Notes: generated from the sequence alone by a model not told the origin. A stretch of DNA of 64,000 nucleotides from Microbacterium sp. 1.5R (GCF_007667425.1 NZ_VDRC01000001.1:825379-889378); one strand, 5' to 3'; counted from the first letter of the stretch, positions 26,014 to 36,339 are shown. Numbers and translations are program-made.

Positions 26014-26643
26014 TTACTTGACGGATCCGCCCGCTGCCACGATCTTCTGCTCGGCAGAACCCGAGACCTTGTCGACCGCGACGGTGAGCTTCACGGCGAT
26101 GTCGCCGTTGCCGAGAACCTTGACCTTCTCGTTCTTGCGAACCGCACCCTTGGCGACCAGGTCGCTCACGGTGACGTCGCCACCCTGGGGGTAGAGCTCC
26201 GCGAGCTTCTCCAGGTTCACGACCTGGTACTCGACGCGGAACGGGTTCTTGAACCCGCGCAGCTTCGGGGTTCGCATGTGCAGAGGCATCTGCCCACCCT
26301 CGAAGCCGACGCGAACGGTGTTGCGCGCCTTCGTACCCTTGGTGCCGCGACCCGCGGTCTTACCCTTGGAACCCTCACCGCGACCGACACGGGTCTTCGC
26401 GGTGTTGGATCCGGGGACCGGACGCAGGTGGTGCACCTTGAGGACGCCGGGACGCGATGCCGGAGCATCGGTCTTCGGCGCAGCCTTCTTGGCGGCGGGC
26501 TTCTTGGCGGCAGCCTCGGCCTTGGAGTCGGCCGCAGCGGCGGACGACTTCTTGGCGGCGGGCTTCTTCTCTGCGGCAGCCTTGGGAGCGGCAGCCTTCT
26601 TCGGGGCCTTCTCGGCCTCGACGGCTTCGTTCTTCTCAGCCAT
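26014..26643 (-). CDS. rplO: 50S ribosomal protein L15 with basic Lys/Ala-rich N-terminal extension
   Basis: Large-subunit assembly protein. The L15 core starts near residue 66 ([20 protein letters not shown], then [16 protein letters not shown]) and ends normally. The first 65 residues are an extension of Ala/Lys/Pro repeats ([20 protein letters not shown]) resembling histone-H1 or HupB-like tails. Ordinary L15 is about 145-150 residues; this one is 209. The ATG at 26643 overlaps the rpmD stop region (TAATG), and no good internal start precedes the core, so the extension is probably translated. Confidence 0.96.
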   Translation of the reverse strand: MAEKNEAVEAEKAPKKAAAPKAAAEKKPAAKKSSAAAADSKAEAAAKKPAAKKAAPKTDAPASRPGVLKVHHLRPVPGSNTAKTRVGRGEGSKGKTAGRGTKGTKARNTVRVGFEGGQMPLHMRTPKLRGFKNPFRVEYQVVNLEKLAELYPQGGDVTVSDLVAKGAVRKNEKVKVLGNGDIAVKLTVAVDKVSGSAEQKIVAAGGSVK

Positions 26644-26828
26644 TAGTCGATCTCCTCAACCTTCACGAGGTGCGCGACGGTCTTGACGTAGCCGCGCGTC
26701 TGCGCGTCGTCGGGGCGGACGGTGCTGTCACCGATCCGCTTGAGACCGAGCGAACGCAGCGTGTCGCGCTGGTTCTGCTTCTCACTCACCTTGGACTTGA
26801 TCTGCGTGACCTTGAGCCGGGCGGCCAT
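26643..26828 (-). CDS. rpmD: 50S ribosomal protein L30
   Basis: A 61-residue single-domain protein: [20 protein letters not shown], then a [19 protein letters not shown] segment. Its ATG overlaps the rpsE stop (TGATG) and its stop overlaps the rplO start, so all three are translationally coupled. Confidence 0.98.
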   Translation of the reverse strand: MAARLKVTQIKSKVSEKQNQRDTLRSLGLKRIGDSTVRPDDAQTRGYVKTVAHLVKVEEID

Positions 26829-27529
26829 CAGGCACCTACCTTCTGTGCGGCGATGGCGTCAGCCTCGGCGCGGACAAGACGCGCGGGGGCGACCTGGTCG
26901 AACTCGAGGCCACGACGAGCGGCGACCGCACGGGGCTCCTCGAGCTGCTTCAGCGCCTCCACCGTCGCGTGCACGATGTTGATCGTGTTCGACGAGCCGA
27001 GCGACTTCGACAGCACGTCGTGGATTCCGGCGCACTCGAGCACGGCGCGCACAGGACCACCCGCGATGACACCGGTACCGGCAGCGGCCGGACGCAGCAG
27101 CACGACGCCGGCAGCGGCCTCGCCCTGCACGGGGTGCGGGATGGTGCTCGCGACGCGCGGCACGCGGAAGAAGTTGCGCTTGGCCTCTTCGACACCCTTC
27201 GAGATCGCCAGGGGGACCTCGCGGGCCTTGCCGTAGCCGACGCCCACCAGACCGTTGCCGTCGCCGACGACCACGAGAGCGGTGAAGCTGAAGCGACGAC
27301 CACCCTTCACGACCTTCGAGACGCGGTTGATGGTGACGACGCGCTCCAGGAACTGGTTGTCGCCACGGTCGCGGGAGTTGCGGTCGCGACCACCCTGGTT
27401 GCGGTCACCACGGCCGCCACGGCGGCCGTCGCGCTGGTCGCGAGACGGCTCGGACTGCGTGGTGCCTGCAGCGGTCTCGGAAGTGGCAGCAGCCGCTTCG
27501 GTCACTTCGTTCTCCTTGTTGTCACTCAC
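26828..27529 (-). CDS. rpsE: 30S ribosomal protein S5
   Basis: Accuracy protein of the small subunit, 233 residues. The S5 core starts around residue 60 ([40 protein letters not shown]) and holds GVILLRPA-type and [12 protein letters not shown] motifs. The N-terminal 58 residues are an added low-complexity region rich in Glu, Ala, Arg and Gly ([20 protein letters not shown]). GTG start overlapping the rplR stop (GTGA). Confidence 0.98.
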   Translation of the reverse strand: MSDNKENEVTEAAAATSETAAGTTQSEPSRDQRDGRRGGRGDRNQGGRDRNSRDRGDNQFLERVVTINRVSKVVKGGRRFSFTALVVVGDGNGLVGVGYGKAREVPLAISKGVEEAKRNFFRVPRVASTIPHPVQGEAAAGVVLLRPAAAGTGVIAGGPVRAVLECAGIHDVLSKSLGSSNTINIVHATVEALKQLEEPRAVAARRGLEFDQVAPARLVRAEADAIAAQKVGA

Positions 27530-27885
27530 AGTGCCAGGCCTCCTTCACGAGCGCCCTCGGCGATGGCGGCGACACGACCCGCGTAGCGGTTACCGCCACG
27601 GTCGAACACTGCCTCGGAAACGCCGGCGGCCTTCGCACGCTCGGCGACGAGCTCGCCGACCTTGCGAGCCTTGGCGGTCTTGTCACCCTCGAACCCGCGC
27701 AGGTCGGTCTCGAGCGTCGAAGCCGACGCCACGGTGTGACCCTTGCTGTCGTCGACGAGCTGCACGAAGACGTGGCGAGCCGAACGGTTGACGACGAGGC
27801 GCGGACGCACCTCGGTGCCCACGACCTTCTTGCGAAGGCGGGCGTGACGACGCGCGCGGGCGTCAGACTTTGACTTGAGAGCCAT
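27526..27885 (-). CDS. rplR: 50S ribosomal protein L18
   Basis: 5S-rRNA-binding protein of 119 residues: it starts [20 protein letters not shown], then [19 protein letters not shown], and ends in the usual [20 protein letters not shown]. It lies 2 bases after rplF and overlaps rpsE. Confidence 0.98.
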   Translation of the reverse strand: MALKSKSDARARRHARLRKKVVGTEVRPRLVVNRSARHVFVQLVDDSKGHTVASASTLETDLRGFEGDKTAKARKVGELVAERAKAAGVSEAVFDRGGNRYAGRVAAIAEGAREGGLAL

Positions 27886-27887
27886 GG

Positions 27888-28424
27888 TTACTTACCACTC
27901 TTTCCGGCCTTGCGACGCACGTTCTCGCCGGCGTAGCGCACGCCCTTGCCCTTGTACGGCTCGGGCTTGCGGATCTTGCGGATGTTGGCAGCTGCCTCGC
28001 CGACAGCCTGCTTGTCGATCCCGCTGACGGTGAGCTTGTTCGTGCCCTCGACCGTGAGCGTGATGCCGGCGGGCGGGTCGATGAGGACCGGGTGCGAGAA
28101 GCCGAGAGCGAACTCGACCGAGCTGCCCTTCTGCGCCACGCGGTAACCGGTGCCGACGACCTCGAGGCCCTTGGAGTAGCCCTGGGTCACGCCGATGATG
28201 TTGTTGTTGATGAGAGTGCGGGTCAGGCCGTGGAGCGACCGCGACTCGCGCTCGTCGTCGGGGCGGGTGACGAGAACCTGGTTCTCCTCGACCGCGACCT
28301 CGATGGGGGTGGCCACCGTGAGGGTCAGTTCACCCTTGGGGCCCTTCACCGCGACCTCACGGCCGGCGACCGAAACGGTCACGCCCGAGGGAACGTCGAT
28401 GGGAAGTCGTCCGATACGCGACAT
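27888..28424 (-). CDS. rplF: 50S ribosomal protein L6
   Basis: 178 residues with the two repeated L6 domains: it starts [20 protein letters not shown] and ends with [20 protein letters not shown]. It sits near the factor-binding site at the base of the L7/L12 stalk. It begins 6 bases after rpsH. Confidence 0.98.
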   Translation of the reverse strand: MSRIGRLPIDVPSGVTVSVAGREVAVKGPKGELTLTVATPIEVAVEENQVLVTRPDDERESRSLHGLTRTLINNNIIGVTQGYSKGLEVVGTGYRVAQKGSSVEFALGFSHPVLIDPPAGITLTVEGTNKLTVSGIDKQAVGEAAANIRKIRKPEPYKGKGVRYAGENVRRKAGKSGK

Positions 28425-28430
28425 CTGGGA

Positions 28431-28829
28431 TCACCACACGTAGGCGAGAACTTCTCCGCCCACGCCCTTCTGCTCAGCCTGACGGTCGGTGAGAAGACCG
28501 GAGGAGGTGGACAGGATGGCCACGCCGAGGCCGCCGAGGACCTTGGGGAGCTCGGTCGACTTCGCGTACACGCGGAGACCGGGCTTCGACACGCGCTTGA
28601 TGCCCGCGATCGAACGCTCACGGTTGGGACCGTACTTGAGCTGCAGCGTGAGGTTGGTGCCGACGCGGGCGGGAGCGGTGTCCCAACCGGCGATGTAACC
28701 CTCCTGCTGGAGGATCTCGGCGATGTGCGTCTTGAGCTTGCTCGACGGCAGGGTCACGGAGTCGTGGTGCGCCGAGTTCGCGTTGCGCAGACGGGTCAGC
28801 ATGTCTGCGACCGGGTCTGTCATTGTCAT
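28431..28829 (-). CDS. rpsH: 30S ribosomal protein S8
   Basis: 132 residues, central-domain 16S-binding protein: it starts [20 protein letters not shown] and ends [20 protein letters not shown] with [11 protein letters not shown]. In E. coli S8 represses the spc operon. Here a 133-base non-coding gap with a stem-loop precedes it in place of rpsN. Confidence 0.98.
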   Translation of the reverse strand: MTMTDPVADMLTRLRNANSAHHDSVTLPSSKLKTHIAEILQQEGYIAGWDTAPARVGTNLTLQLKYGPNRERSIAGIKRVSKPGLRVYAKSTELPKVLGGLGVAILSTSSGLLTDRQAEQKGVGGEVLAYVW

Positions 28830-28916
28830 GGGTGTTTTCCTTCGTTCATGAGGTTCCGGCTGCCGTTACACGACAGACGGCCTGCGATGAGCACGCAATC
28901 TTCAATTGTACGTGCA

Positions 28917-28959
28917 CTTCGACGGGCTCAGTGACCATCGGCCGCTGAGCCCGTCAAAG
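28917..28959 (-). other. stem-loop between rplE and rpsH
   Basis: CTTCGACGGGCTCAGTG (28917-28933) pairs with CGCTGAGCCCGTCAAAG (28943-28959) with one mismatch and a 9-base loop, 4 nt after the rplE stop. The sequence looks like a member of the CTTCGACGGGCTCAG palindrome family common in Microbacteriaceae. It occupies the usual position of rpsN in the spc operon. A TACAAT hexamer follows on the minus strand (about 28905-28910) and could be a -10 box. Confidence 0.7.
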
Positions 28960-28962
28960 GTG

Positions 28963-29553
28963 TTACGCCTGGGCGTCGTCCGTCCGGAACGGGAAGCCGA
29001 GGTGACGCAGCAAAGCGCGACCCTCGTCGTCCGTCTTCGCGGTGGTGACGACGGTGATGTCGAAACCGCGGACCCGGTCGATCCTGTCCTGGTCGATCTC
29101 GTGGAACACGCTCTGCTCCTGGAGACCGAAGGTGTAGTTGCCGTTGCCGTCGAACTGCTTGGCCGACAGTCCGCGGAAGTCGCGGATGCGGGGCAGTGCG
29201 AGCGAGACGAGGCGGTCGACGAACTCCCACGCACGGTCACCGCGGAGGGTGACGTGCGCGCCGATGGCCTGACCCTCACGCAGCTTGAACTGCGCGATGG
29301 ACTTACGGGCCTTCGTGACGATCGGCTTCTGGCCGGTGATCTTGGTGAGGTCGTCGACCGCACCATCGATCACCTTGCTGTCGCGAGCTGCCTCGCCGAC
29401 ACCGGTGTTCACGACGACCTTGACCAGACCGGGGATCTGCATGACGTTCGAGTAACCGAACTCGTCCTGCATCGCCTTCTTGATCTCGGCGTTGTACTTC
29501 GCCTTCAGGCGGGGCTGGATCTTGCCAGCCACCGCGGCGTCGGTCGTTGCCAT
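28963..29553 (-). CDS. rplE: 50S ribosomal protein L5
   Basis: 5S-rRNA-binding central-protuberance protein, 196 residues: a [20 protein letters not shown] segment, [19 protein letters not shown], and a C-terminal [24 protein letters not shown] end. Its ATG overlaps the rplX stop. Confidence 0.98.
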   Translation of the reverse strand: MATTDAAVAGKIQPRLKAKYNAEIKKAMQDEFGYSNVMQIPGLVKVVVNTGVGEAARDSKVIDGAVDDLTKITGQKPIVTKARKSIAQFKLREGQAIGAHVTLRGDRAWEFVDRLVSLALPRIRDFRGLSAKQFDGNGNYTFGLQEQSVFHEIDQDRIDRVRGFDITVVTTAKTDDEGRALLRHLGFPFRTDDAQA

Positions 29554-29912
29554 CAGAGGTCCTTACCGCTCTTCTTCGCGAAGCGCACGCGGACGGTGCG
29601 CTTGACGCCGTCCTTGGTCTGCTCCTCGACACGGTGACCGACCTTGGTCGGCTTCTTGGTCGAGGGGTCGACGAGTGCGACGTTCGAGATGTGGATGGAG
29701 GCCTCGACAGTCTCGAGGCCGCCCGTCTTGGTGCCACGCTGCGTCTGTCCGACACGCGTGTGCTTGGTGACGTAGTTCACGCCTTCGACGATCACGCGGT
29801 TCTTCTCGGCGAGGACCTCGAGGACCTTGCCCTGCTTGCCGCGGTCGCCGCCACGCTCCTGCGTCGCTCCGGTGATGACCTGAACCAGGTCACCCTTCTT
29901 GATCTTCGCCAT
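29553..29912 (-). CDS. rplX: 50S ribosomal protein L24
   Basis: 119 residues, KOW-domain assembly initiator: it starts [20 protein letters not shown], then [20 protein letters not shown]. The C-terminal half holds the L24 extension [20 protein letters not shown]. It is separated from rplN by three bases. Confidence 0.98.
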   Translation of the reverse strand: MAKIKKGDLVQVITGATQERGGDRGKQGKVLEVLAEKNRVIVEGVNYVTKHTRVGQTQRGTKTGGLETVEASIHISNVALVDPSTKKPTKVGHRVEEQTKDGVKRTVRVRFAKKSGKDL

Positions 29913-29915
29913 GAC

Positions 29916-30284
29916 TTAGATAACCTCCGGCGCCAGCGAGACGATCTTCATGAACTTCTTGTCACGAAGCTCGCGGCCGACCGGCCCGAAGATACGGGTG
30001 CCGCGGGGCTCCCCGTCGTTCTTCAGGATCACGGCGGCGTTCTCGTCGAACTTGATGTACGAGCCGTCGGGACGGCGCGTGGACTTGACCGTGCGAACGA
30101 TGACGGCCTTGACCACATCGCCCTTCTTGACGTTGCCGCCGGGGATCGCGTCCTTGACCGTCGCGACGATGGTGTCGCCCAGACCCGCGTAGCGGCGGCG
30201 CGAGCCACCGAGGACGCGGATCGTGAGCAGTTCCTTCGCGCCGGTGTTGTCGGCGACCTTGAGGCGGGATTCCTGCTGAATCAC
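29916..30284 (-). CDS. rplN: 50S ribosomal protein L14
   Basis: 122 residues: it starts [20 protein letters not shown] (GTG start), with [20 protein letters not shown] and the C-terminal [18 protein letters not shown]. Contacts 16S rRNA in bridge B8. GTGA overlap with rpsQ. Confidence 0.99.
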   Translation of the reverse strand: MIQQESRLKVADNTGAKELLTIRVLGGSRRRYAGLGDTIVATVKDAIPGGNVKKGDVVKAVIVRTVKSTRRPDGSYIKFDENAAVILKNDGEPRGTRIFGPVGRELRDKKFMKIVSLAPEVI

Positions 30285-30598
30285 TTGGCCTTCTCCAGAA
30301 TCTCCACCAGACGCCAGCGCTTGGTCGCGCTCAGCGGGCGGGTCTCGTTGATCAGGACGAGGTCGCCGATGCCGGCGGAGTTCGCCTCATCGTGAGCCTT
30401 GACCTTCGAGGTGCGGCGGATGACCTTGCCGTAAAGCGGGTGCTTCACGCGGTCCTCGACCTCGACCACGATGGTCTTGTCCATCTTGTCGCTGACGACG
30501 TAGCCACGGCGGGCCTTGCGGTAACCGCGGGCGTCGACGTCGCGGACGTCGTGCGCGCCGTGCTCGACCTCAGCGGCTGCAGCCTTCTTCTCAGCCAT
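30281..30598 (-). CDS. rpsQ: 30S ribosomal protein S17
   Basis: 105 residues. The OB-fold core begins near residue 30 ([20 protein letters not shown]) and ends [17 protein letters not shown]. About 25 additional N-terminal residues are Ala/Glu/His-rich. The ATG at 30598 overlaps the rpmC stop (TGATG); an in-frame GTG one codon earlier is less likely. Confidence 0.97.
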   Translation of the reverse strand: MAEKKAAAAEVEHGAHDVRDVDARGYRKARRGYVVSDKMDKTIVVEVEDRVKHPLYGKVIRRTSKVKAHDEANSAGIGDLVLINETRPLSATKRWRLVEILEKAK

Positions 30599-30915
30599 CA
30601 CTCGGCCTCTTCCTTCACGGCGTCGTCAGCGGCATCCGCCTTCTTCGCCTTCGACTTGGACGCCTTCTTCGCCGGAGCCTCGACGGGAGCGGGCGTCGCA
30701 CGGATGCCCAACTCGCGCTCGCGGATCACGGTGTAGAGGCGCGCGATGTCGCGCTTGACGGCGCGGATGCGGCCGTGGCTCTCCAGCTGACCGGTGGCCG
30801 ACTGGAAACGGAGGTTGAACAGCTCCTCCTTGGCCTTGCGCAGCTCCTCGACGAGGCGCTGGTCTTCGAACGTGTCGAGCTCTGCCGGAGCGAGCTCCTT
30901 GGTGCCGATCGCCAT
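30598..30915 (-). CDS. rpmC: 50S ribosomal protein L29 with C-terminal Lys/Ala/Glu tail
   Basis: The L29 core is residues 1-72 ([40 protein letters not shown]). The remaining 33 residues are a low-complexity tail ([19 protein letters not shown], ending VKEEAE), first basic then acidic. Usual L29 is 60-80 residues; this is 105. L29 sits beside the tunnel exit where SRP and trigger factor bind, so the tail would reach that area. TAATG overlap with rplP. Confidence 0.97.
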   Translation of the reverse strand: MAIGTKELAPAELDTFEDQRLVEELRKAKEELFNLRFQSATGQLESHGRIRAVKRDIARLYTVIRERELGIRATPAPVEAPAKKASKSKAKKADAADDAVKEEAE

Positions 30916-31334
30916 TACGCGTCGCCCTCCTCGCGCTTGATGATGCGTGCCTTGAGCGGCAGCTTGTGGATTGCTCGGGTCAGTGCTTCACGAGCGAGTT
31001 CCTCGTTGACACCGGCGACCTCGAAGAGGACGCGACCCGGCTTGACATTGGCGACCCACCACTCGGGCGAGCCCTTACCGGAACCCATGCGGGTCTCAGC
31101 CGGCTTCTTGGTGAGCGGGCGGTCGGGGTAGATGTTGATCCACACCTTTCCACCACGCTTGATGTGACGGGTCATCGCGATACGAGCGGACTCGATCTGA
31201 CGGTTCGTCACGTACGCCGGCGTGAGCGCCTGGATGCCGTACTCGCCGAAGGAGACCTTCGTGCCACCGGTAGCCTGGCCATCACGCTTCGGGTGATGCT
31301 GCTTGCGGTACTTGACCTTGCGGGGAATAAGCAT
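30915..31334 (-). CDS. rplP: 50S ribosomal protein L16
   Basis: 139 residues, peptidyl-transferase-centre assembly protein: it starts [20 protein letters not shown], with [20 protein letters not shown] and [23 protein letters not shown] overlaps the rpsC stop. Confidence 0.99.
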   Translation of the reverse strand: MLIPRKVKYRKQHHPKRDGQATGGTKVSFGEYGIQALTPAYVTNRQIESARIAMTRHIKRGGKVWINIYPDRPLTKKPAETRMGSGKGSPEWWVANVKPGRVLFEVAGVNEELAREALTRAIHKLPLKARIIKREEGDA

Positions 31335-32089
31335 CAGGCAGACGCTCCTTCTGCGACGGGGGCCTCGTTGCGCGGCGCGCGGCGGCGGTCGCCACCACGG
31401 TCGTCACGACGGGACTTCGGTGCGTTGGCCTGCTCGCGAGCAAGCTCCTTGGCGGTGAGGTCGCCCTTGTAGATCCAGACCTTCACGCCGATGCGGCCGA
31501 AGGTGGTCTTCGCCTCGTAGAAGCCGTAGTCGATGTTCGCGCGCAGCGTGTGCAGCGGCACACGACCCTCGCGGTAGAACTCCGAGCGGCTCATCTCGGC
31601 GCCGCCGAGGCGGCCGGAGACCTGGATGCGGATGCCCTTGGCACCAGCGCGCTGCGCGCCCTGGAGACCCTTGCGCATCGCACGACGGAACGCCACGCGA
31701 GCAGAGAGCTGCTCGGCGATGCCCTGGGCGACGAGCTGAGCGTCGGCCTCGGGGTTCTTGACCTCGAGGATGTTCAGCTGGATCTGCTTGCCCGTGAGCT
31801 TCTCGAGGTCGCCGCGGATGCGCTCGGCCTCTGCACCACGACGACCGATCACGATGCCCGGACGGGCGGTGTGGATGTCGACGCGGACGCGGTCACGGGT
31901 GCGCTCGATCTCGATGTTCGAGACACCGGCGCGGTCGAGCTGCGTCTGCAGCAGACGACGGATCTTGATGTCCTCGGCGACGTAGTCGGCGTAGCGCTGA
32001 CCGGCCTTCGTGGAATCAGAGAACCACCGCGACACGTGGTCAGTGGTGATGCCGAGACGGAAGCCGTACGGGTTTACCTTCTGTCCCAT
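31334..32089 (-). CDS. rpsC: 30S ribosomal protein S3
   Basis: 251 residues, part of the mRNA entry helicase. It starts [20 protein letters not shown], has a KH domain with [20 protein letters not shown], and a C-terminal domain ending at [12 protein letters not shown]. The last 30 residues are Arg/Asp/Gly-rich. TAATG overlap with rplV. Confidence 0.99.
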   Translation of the reverse strand: MGQKVNPYGFRLGITTDHVSRWFSDSTKAGQRYADYVAEDIKIRRLLQTQLDRAGVSNIEIERTRDRVRVDIHTARPGIVIGRRGAEAERIRGDLEKLTGKQIQLNILEVKNPEADAQLVAQGIAEQLSARVAFRRAMRKGLQGAQRAGAKGIRIQVSGRLGGAEMSRSEFYREGRVPLHTLRANIDYGFYEAKTTFGRIGVKVWIYKGDLTAKELAREQANAPKSRRDDRGGDRRRAPRNEAPVAEGASA

Positions 32090-32487
32090 TACTTGCTCGC
32101 CTTCTTGTTGCTGTCGCCCGCAGCGGCCGGAGCCGCCTCAGGCGTCGAGAGCACGACCGTGATGTGGCTCGTGCGCTTCTTGATCTGGAAAGCGCGACCC
32201 TGTGCACGGGGCTGGAAACGCTTGAGCGTCGTGCCCTCGTCGACGTAGGCGTTAGCCACGTACAGGTCCTGCTCGTCGAGGAACTCGCCGTCACGATCCG
32301 CCTTGACCTGCGCGTTGGCCATGGCCGACGCGACAAGCTTGTAGATCGGCTCACTGGCGGACTGCTGTGCGAACTTCAGGATCGCCAGCGCCTCCTGGGC
32401 CTGCTTGCCCTTGATGAGCGCGACGACACGACGAGCCTTCTGAGGGGTCACGCGAATGTGCTTCACGCGTGCGATGGATTCGACCAT
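32089..32487 (-). CDS. rplV: 50S ribosomal protein L22
   Basis: 132 residues with the tunnel-lining beta-hairpin region ([20 protein letters not shown]); it starts [21 protein letters not shown] short Ala/Lys tail follows ([17 protein letters not shown]). TAATG overlap with rpsS. Confidence 0.99.
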   Translation of the reverse strand: MVESIARVKHIRVTPQKARRVVALIKGKQAQEALAILKFAQQSASEPIYKLVASAMANAQVKADRDGEFLDEQDLYVANAYVDEGTTLKRFQPRAQGRAFQIKKRTSHITVVLSTPEAAPAAAGDSNKKASK

Positions 32488-32768
32488 TAGCGGCGCCGCC
32501 CCTTCTTGTCGTCCTTCTCGTGGCCGCGGAAGGTGCGGGTGGGCGCGAACTCGCCCAGCTTGTGACCGACCATGGTCTCCGACACAAACACGGGGATGTG
32601 CTTGCGACCGTCGTGGACCGCGATCGTGTGACCCAGCATGGCCGGGATGATCATGGACCGACGCGACCAGGTCTTGATGACGTTCTTCGTGCCCTTTTCG
32701 TTCTGACCGATCACCTTGCGAAGCAGGTGCTCGTCGACGAAGGGGCCCTTCTTGAGACTGCGAGGCAT
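32487..32768 (-). CDS. rpsS: 30S ribosomal protein S19
   Basis: 93 residues, head protein near the A site: [20 protein letters not shown], then [20 protein letters not shown] and the [18 protein letters not shown] segment. It lies 12 bases after rplB. Confidence 0.99.
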   Translation of the reverse strand: MPRSLKKGPFVDEHLLRKVIGQNEKGTKNVIKTWSRRSMIIPAMLGHTIAVHDGRKHIPVFVSETMVGHKLGEFAPTRTFRGHEKDDKKGRRR

Positions 32769-32780
32769 CTTCTCTTACTC

Positions 32781-33620
32781 CTACTTGCGCTTCTTGCCGG
32801 CGTTACGGCGACGCACGATGTACTTGTCGCTTTCTTTGTTGGCGTGACGGGTACGACCCTCAGCCTGGCCCCAGGGGGTGACGGGGTGACGACCACCGGA
32901 CGTCTTGCCCTCACCACCACCGTGCGGGTGGTCGACCGGGTTCATCGCGACACCACGGACGGTGGGACGGACGCCGAGCCAGCGCTTGCGGCCGGCCTTG
33001 CCCCAGTTGATGTTCGACTGCTCGGCGTTGCCGACCTCGCCGATGGTCGCGCGGCAGCGCGCATCGACGTTGCGGATCTCGCCCGAGGGGAGACGCAGCT
33101 GAGCGTAGGGGCCGTCCTTCGCGACGAGACGGACGGATGCACCGGCCGAACGCGCGAGCTTGGCACCGCCGCCGGGACGGAGCTCGATCGCGTGGATCAC
33201 CGTACCGGTCGGGATGTTCTTCAGCGGGAGGTTGTTGCCCGGCTTGATGTCGGCGCCTGCACCCGACTCGATGATGTCGCCCTGCTTCAGCTTGTTCGGC
33301 GCGATGATGTAGCGCTTCTCGCCGTCCAGGTAGTGCAGCAGCGCGATGCGAGCCGTGCGGTTGGGGTCGTACTCGATGTGAGCGACCTTGGCGTTGATGC
33401 CGTCCTTGTCGTTACGACGGAAGTCGATGACACGGTACTGGCGCTTGTGGCCACCACCGATGTGACGGGTCGTGATGCGGCCCTGGTTGTTGCGACCACC
33501 GGTCTTGGCGAGCGGGCGCAGCAGCGACTTCTCCGGCGTCGATCGGGTGATCTCGGCGAAGTCAGCCACCGACGAGCCGCGGCGGCCCGGGGTCGTGGGC
33601 TTGTACTTGCGAATAGCCAT
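32781..33620 (-). CDS. rplB: 50S ribosomal protein L2
   Basis: 279 residues, needed for subunit joining and peptidyl transfer. It starts [20 protein letters not shown] and has the conserved [20 protein letters not shown] segment with the functional His. Full length and intact. Confidence 0.99.
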   Translation of the reverse strand: MAIRKYKPTTPGRRGSSVADFAEITRSTPEKSLLRPLAKTGGRNNQGRITTRHIGGGHKRQYRVIDFRRNDKDGINAKVAHIEYDPNRTARIALLHYLDGEKRYIIAPNKLKQGDIIESGAGADIKPGNNLPLKNIPTGTVIHAIELRPGGGAKLARSAGASVRLVAKDGPYAQLRLPSGEIRNVDARCRATIGEVGNAEQSNINWGKAGRKRWLGVRPTVRGVAMNPVDHPHGGGEGKTSGGRHPVTPWGQAEGRTRHANKESDKYIVRRRNAGKKRK

Positions 33621-33641
33621 GATTGTCCTTTATCCCCCGGA

Positions 33642-33965
33642 TCAGCCGATTGCCGTGAAGATGTCGATGGTGCCCGACTTCAGGGTCACGATGGCGCGCT
33701 TGGTGTCCTTGCGCTTGCCGGTGCCGAAGCGGGTGCGACGAGCCTTGCCGACGCGGTTGAGGGTGTTGACCCCTGCGACCTTGACGCCGAAGATCTTCTC
33801 GATGGCGAGCTTGATCTCGGTCTTCGAAGCGCGCGGGTCCACGAGGAACGTGTACTTGCCCTCGTCGATCAGACCGTAGCTCTTCTCGGACACGACCGGC
33901 TTCAGGATGATGTCGCGCGGGTCCTTGTTCAGGGCCGTCTGGAGAACAGATGCCTGCTCGCTCAT
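33642..33965 (-). CDS. rplW: 50S ribosomal protein L23
   Basis: 107 residues, docking site for trigger factor and SRP at the tunnel exit. The core [20 protein letters not shown] begins near residue 19, with [20 protein letters not shown] after it. The ATG at 33965 overlaps the rplD stop (ATGA). Confidence 0.98.
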   Translation of the reverse strand: MSEQASVLQTALNKDPRDIILKPVVSEKSYGLIDEGKYTFLVDPRASKTEIKLAIEKIFGVKVAGVNTLNRVGKARRTRFGTGKRKDTKRAIVTLKSGTIDIFTAIG

Positions 33966-34624
33966 GCGGAGACCTCCTGGTTGGCGCCGGACTTCGAGGA
34001 GATGAACGCCTCGAGAGCGGCCTGGGTGAAGACGATGTCGTCGGAGACGAGCACGTCGTAGGCGTTGAGCTGGTCGAACGACAGCACGTGGAGGTTCGAC
34101 AGGTTGCGGATGCTCTTCAGCGTCACGTCGTCGTTGCGCTCGATCACGACGAGAACGTTCTTCGACGACACGACGTTGGTGAGGAAGTTCACCGCGGTCT
34201 TGGTCGAGGGCGTTCCGTCGATCCCGAAGGACTCGATGGCGTGGATGCGGTCGCCGCGGAAGCGGTCGCTGAGCGCGCCCAGCAGGGCGGCGGCGATCAT
34301 CTTCTTGGGGGTGCGCTGCGAGTAGTCGCGCGGCTTCGGTCCGTGGACGATGCCACCACCGGTCATGTGCGGCGCGCGGATGGAGCCCTGACGGGCATTA
34401 CCCGTGCCCTTCTGCTTGAAGGGCTTGCGGCCGGCACCCGAGACCTCGCCACGACGCTTGGTCGAGTGCGTGCCCTGGCGAGCCGCCGCGAGCTGCGCGA
34501 CGACGACCTGGTGGATGAGCGGGATGTTCGTCTTGGCGTCGAACAGGGCGGCGGGAAGCTCGATCGAGCCAGCCTTCTTGCCGTCTGCCTTGAGGACGTC
34601 AAGCGCGAGAGTGGAGTCAGCCAT
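33962..34624 (-). CDS. rplD: 50S ribosomal protein L4
   Basis: 220 residues with the tunnel-loop segment [35 protein letters not shown] and a C-terminal [20 protein letters not shown]. In enterobacteria L4 represses the S10 operon through its leader; the long rpsJ leader here would allow similar control, but that is not demonstrated. It starts 2 bases after rplC. Confidence 0.98.
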   Translation of the reverse strand: MADSTLALDVLKADGKKAGSIELPAALFDAKTNIPLIHQVVVAQLAAARQGTHSTKRRGEVSGAGRKPFKQKGTGNARQGSIRAPHMTGGGIVHGPKPRDYSQRTPKKMIAAALLGALSDRFRGDRIHAIESFGIDGTPSTKTAVNFLTNVVSSKNVLVVIERNDDVTLKSIRNLSNLHVLSFDQLNAYDVLVSDDIVFTQAALEAFISSKSGANQEVSA

Positions 34625-34626
34625 GA

Positions 34627-35286
34627 TCAGGCACCCTTCACTGCGTTGCGGACGTAGACGATGCGGCCACGAGCACCGGGGACGGCGCCCTTGACGAGCA
34701 GCAGACCCTTCTCGATGTCGACGGCGTGCACCGTGAGGTTCAGGACGGTCACGCGCTCGCCACCCATACGGCCGGCCATGCGCATGCCCTTGAAGACGCG
34801 GCTCGGGGTCGACGATGCGCCGATGGAGCCGGGCTTGCGGTGGTTGCGGTGCGAACCGTGCGATGCCGAGACGCCCTTGAAGTTGTGACGCTTCATGACA
34901 CCGGCGAAGCCCTTGCCCTTGCTCGTGCCGACGACGTCGACGAGCTGGCCGGCCTCGAAGGTGCCGTCGACCGTGAGCTCCTGGCCCAGGGTGTAGTCGC
35001 CGGCGTCCGCGGTGCGGATCTCGGTGACGTGACGACGCGGCGTGACGCCGGCTGCCTCGAAGTGAGCCGTGAGGGGCTTGTTCACCTTGCGGGGGTCGAT
35101 CTGCCCGTACGCGATCTGCACGGCGTTGTAGCCGTCGACCTCGGGGGTGCGGATCTGCGTGACCACGTTCGAGGCGAGCTCGATGACGGTGACGGGAACG
35201 AGCTTGCCGTTCTCGTTCCAGACCTGGGTCATGCCGAGCTTCGTGCCGAGCATGCCCTTGGAAATCTTTGCGTTGATGTCAGCCAT
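34627..35286 (-). CDS. rplC: 50S ribosomal protein L3
   Basis: 219 residues: it starts [20 protein letters not shown], with [20 protein letters not shown] and [20 protein letters not shown] in the conserved loop near the peptidyl transferase centre. The ATG at 35286 starts the conserved protein; the frame open upstream is an rpsJ shadow. It lies 8 bases after rpsJ. Confidence 0.98.
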   Translation of the reverse strand: MADINAKISKGMLGTKLGMTQVWNENGKLVPVTVIELASNVVTQIRTPEVDGYNAVQIAYGQIDPRKVNKPLTAHFEAAGVTPRRHVTEIRTADAGDYTLGQELTVDGTFEAGQLVDVVGTSKGKGFAGVMKRHNFKGVSASHGSHRNHRKPGSIGASSTPSRVFKGMRMAGRMGGERVTVLNLTVHAVDIEKGLLLVKGAVPGARGRIVYVRNAVKGA

Positions 35287-35294
35287 GTCGAACC

Positions 35295-35603
35295 TCAGAG
35301 CTTGATCTCGATGTTGACGTCGGCCGGCAGGTCGAGGCGCATCAGCGAGTCGACGGCCTTGGGCGTCGGGTCGACGATGTCGATCAGACGCTTGTGGGTG
35401 CGCATCTCGAAGTGCTCGCGGCTGTCCTTGTACTTGTGGGGCGACCGGATGACGCACACGACGTTCTTCTCGGTCGGAAGGGGCACGGGACCGACGACGG
35501 TCGCGCCCGCGCGGGTCACGGTGTCCACGATCTTGCGTGCGGACGTGTCGATGACCTCGTGGTCGTACGACTTCAGGCGAATGCGGATCTTCTGTCCCGC
35601 CAT
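35295..35603 (-). CDS. rpsJ: 30S ribosomal protein S10
   Basis: 102 residues: it starts [20 protein letters not shown], has [17 protein letters not shown] and the TH-RLIDI loop, and ends [15 protein letters not shown]. It is a head protein and NusG-binding antitermination factor (NusE). First gene of the S10 cluster, with a leader of about 310 nt and a GAGAGAGAG-type ribosome-binding site. The str operon (rpsL-rpsG-fusA-tuf), often just upstream, is not adjacent here. Confidence 0.99.
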   Translation of the reverse strand: MAGQKIRIRLKSYDHEVIDTSARKIVDTVTRAGATVVGPVPLPTEKNVVCVIRSPHKYKDSREHFEMRTHKRLIDIVDPTPKAVDSLMRLDLPADVNIEIKL

Positions 35604-35916
35604 TGTCTGCTCTCTCTCTTTAAGCGTCTTACCGTCCTGGGCCGGGTGACCCAGGGGCATTGGACGCACGTCGGCGCTGTTCGCGCCTCGGCACTCGATC
35701 GGTTCTGCGAACCGGTCTGCGCACCACTGTTCTTCTGTCAGCCCGCGCACCTTTCGGCGAGCGGATTGCCGACCTCCGCCGCGCACGGCGAAGCCCTTGT
35801 GATGAAGGTGTCGGGAGCGTCCTGCCACCCGCGGCCTAGGTCCCTGCGCTGTCGCGCCGCCTATGCACTGCCCTGGTGGTGATCCGACGCACGCTGCGCA
35901 CGCCGGAATGTCGAAC
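35604..35916 (-). promoter_or_regulatory. 5-prime leader of the S10 operon
   Basis: About 310 bases without a credible gene separate the probable promoter from rpsJ. It holds a CGGTTC-GCA-GAACCG stem and several smaller repeats. A leader of this length is typical of S10 operons regulated by a ribosomal protein or by growth rate. No known leader motif was recognised. Confidence 0.45.
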
Positions 35917-35922
35917 CTGACT

Positions 35923-35952
35923 ATTCTGCCACGGCGGTTTTCCGTTGTGCAA
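35923..35952 (-). promoter_or_regulatory. probable promoter of the S10 operon
   Basis: On the minus strand TTGCAC (35947-35952) and CAGAAT (35923-35928) are 18 bp apart, in an AT-richer patch of an otherwise GC-rich interval. Confidence 0.5.
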
Positions 35953-36044
35953 ACCCGGGCGTGTCGCGCTTGCTGAGCATCTCCTGAGACACCCCGAGGC
36001 AGGGCGGGACGATCCCGTCGGCGGGGGCGCGGAGCCGGGCGTCA

Positions 36045-36335
36045 GGGGGAGAGCGGGGCGAGGCATCCCCATGCCTCGCCCCGCTTGGGGAGGGCGTTCA
36101 GTGCGAGGGGGCACACCGAACGCGAGGACCCCGACGTGAAGGGACGCCGGAATCCTCGACCGAGGGCACGGCGGAGCGTCCGCCGTGCAGGCGGGAAGAC
36201 GCCAGAGCGCACAGAGTGCGCGCGTCGCACGATGATCCCCAAAATCGTTTCCCCAGTTTGACGCGGCGAACCGCGTGAATACAGGAAGTCGAACCCCTTC
36301 GACGTCCCTCGACCGCAAGATCCCCAGGCGGTCGA
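36045..36335 (-). ncRNA. candidate structured non-coding RNA gene
   Basis: Between a TAGAAT -10-like box (36340-36345, minus strand) and a terminator-like stem (36053-36084) lies a 290-nt stretch with no supported gene and a chain of perfect stems. In transcript order they are: TCGACCGC/GCGGTCGA (36335-36309), GTCGAA-GGGG-TTCGAC (36303-36288), ACGCGG-TTCG-CCGCGT with a UUCG tetraloop (36276-36261), GCGCAC-TCT-GTGCGC (36221-36207), a 10-bp stem GCACGGCGGA/TCCGCCGTGC (36188-36166) and CGAGGA/TCCTCG (36158-36123). It does not show tmRNA, RNase P or SRP RNA signatures. A 6S-like/Ms1-type or unknown RNA is possible. No -35 was recognised, so transcription is inferred. Confidence 0.45.
36053..36084 (-). 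terminator. terminator of the candidate RNA gene
   Basis: GCGGGGCGAGGCA pairs perfectly with TGCCTCGCCCCGC around a 6-base loop. On the minus strand it is followed by TCTCCCCC. It also insulates the S10 promoter downstream. Confidence 0.7.
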
Positions 36336-36339
36336 TCTC

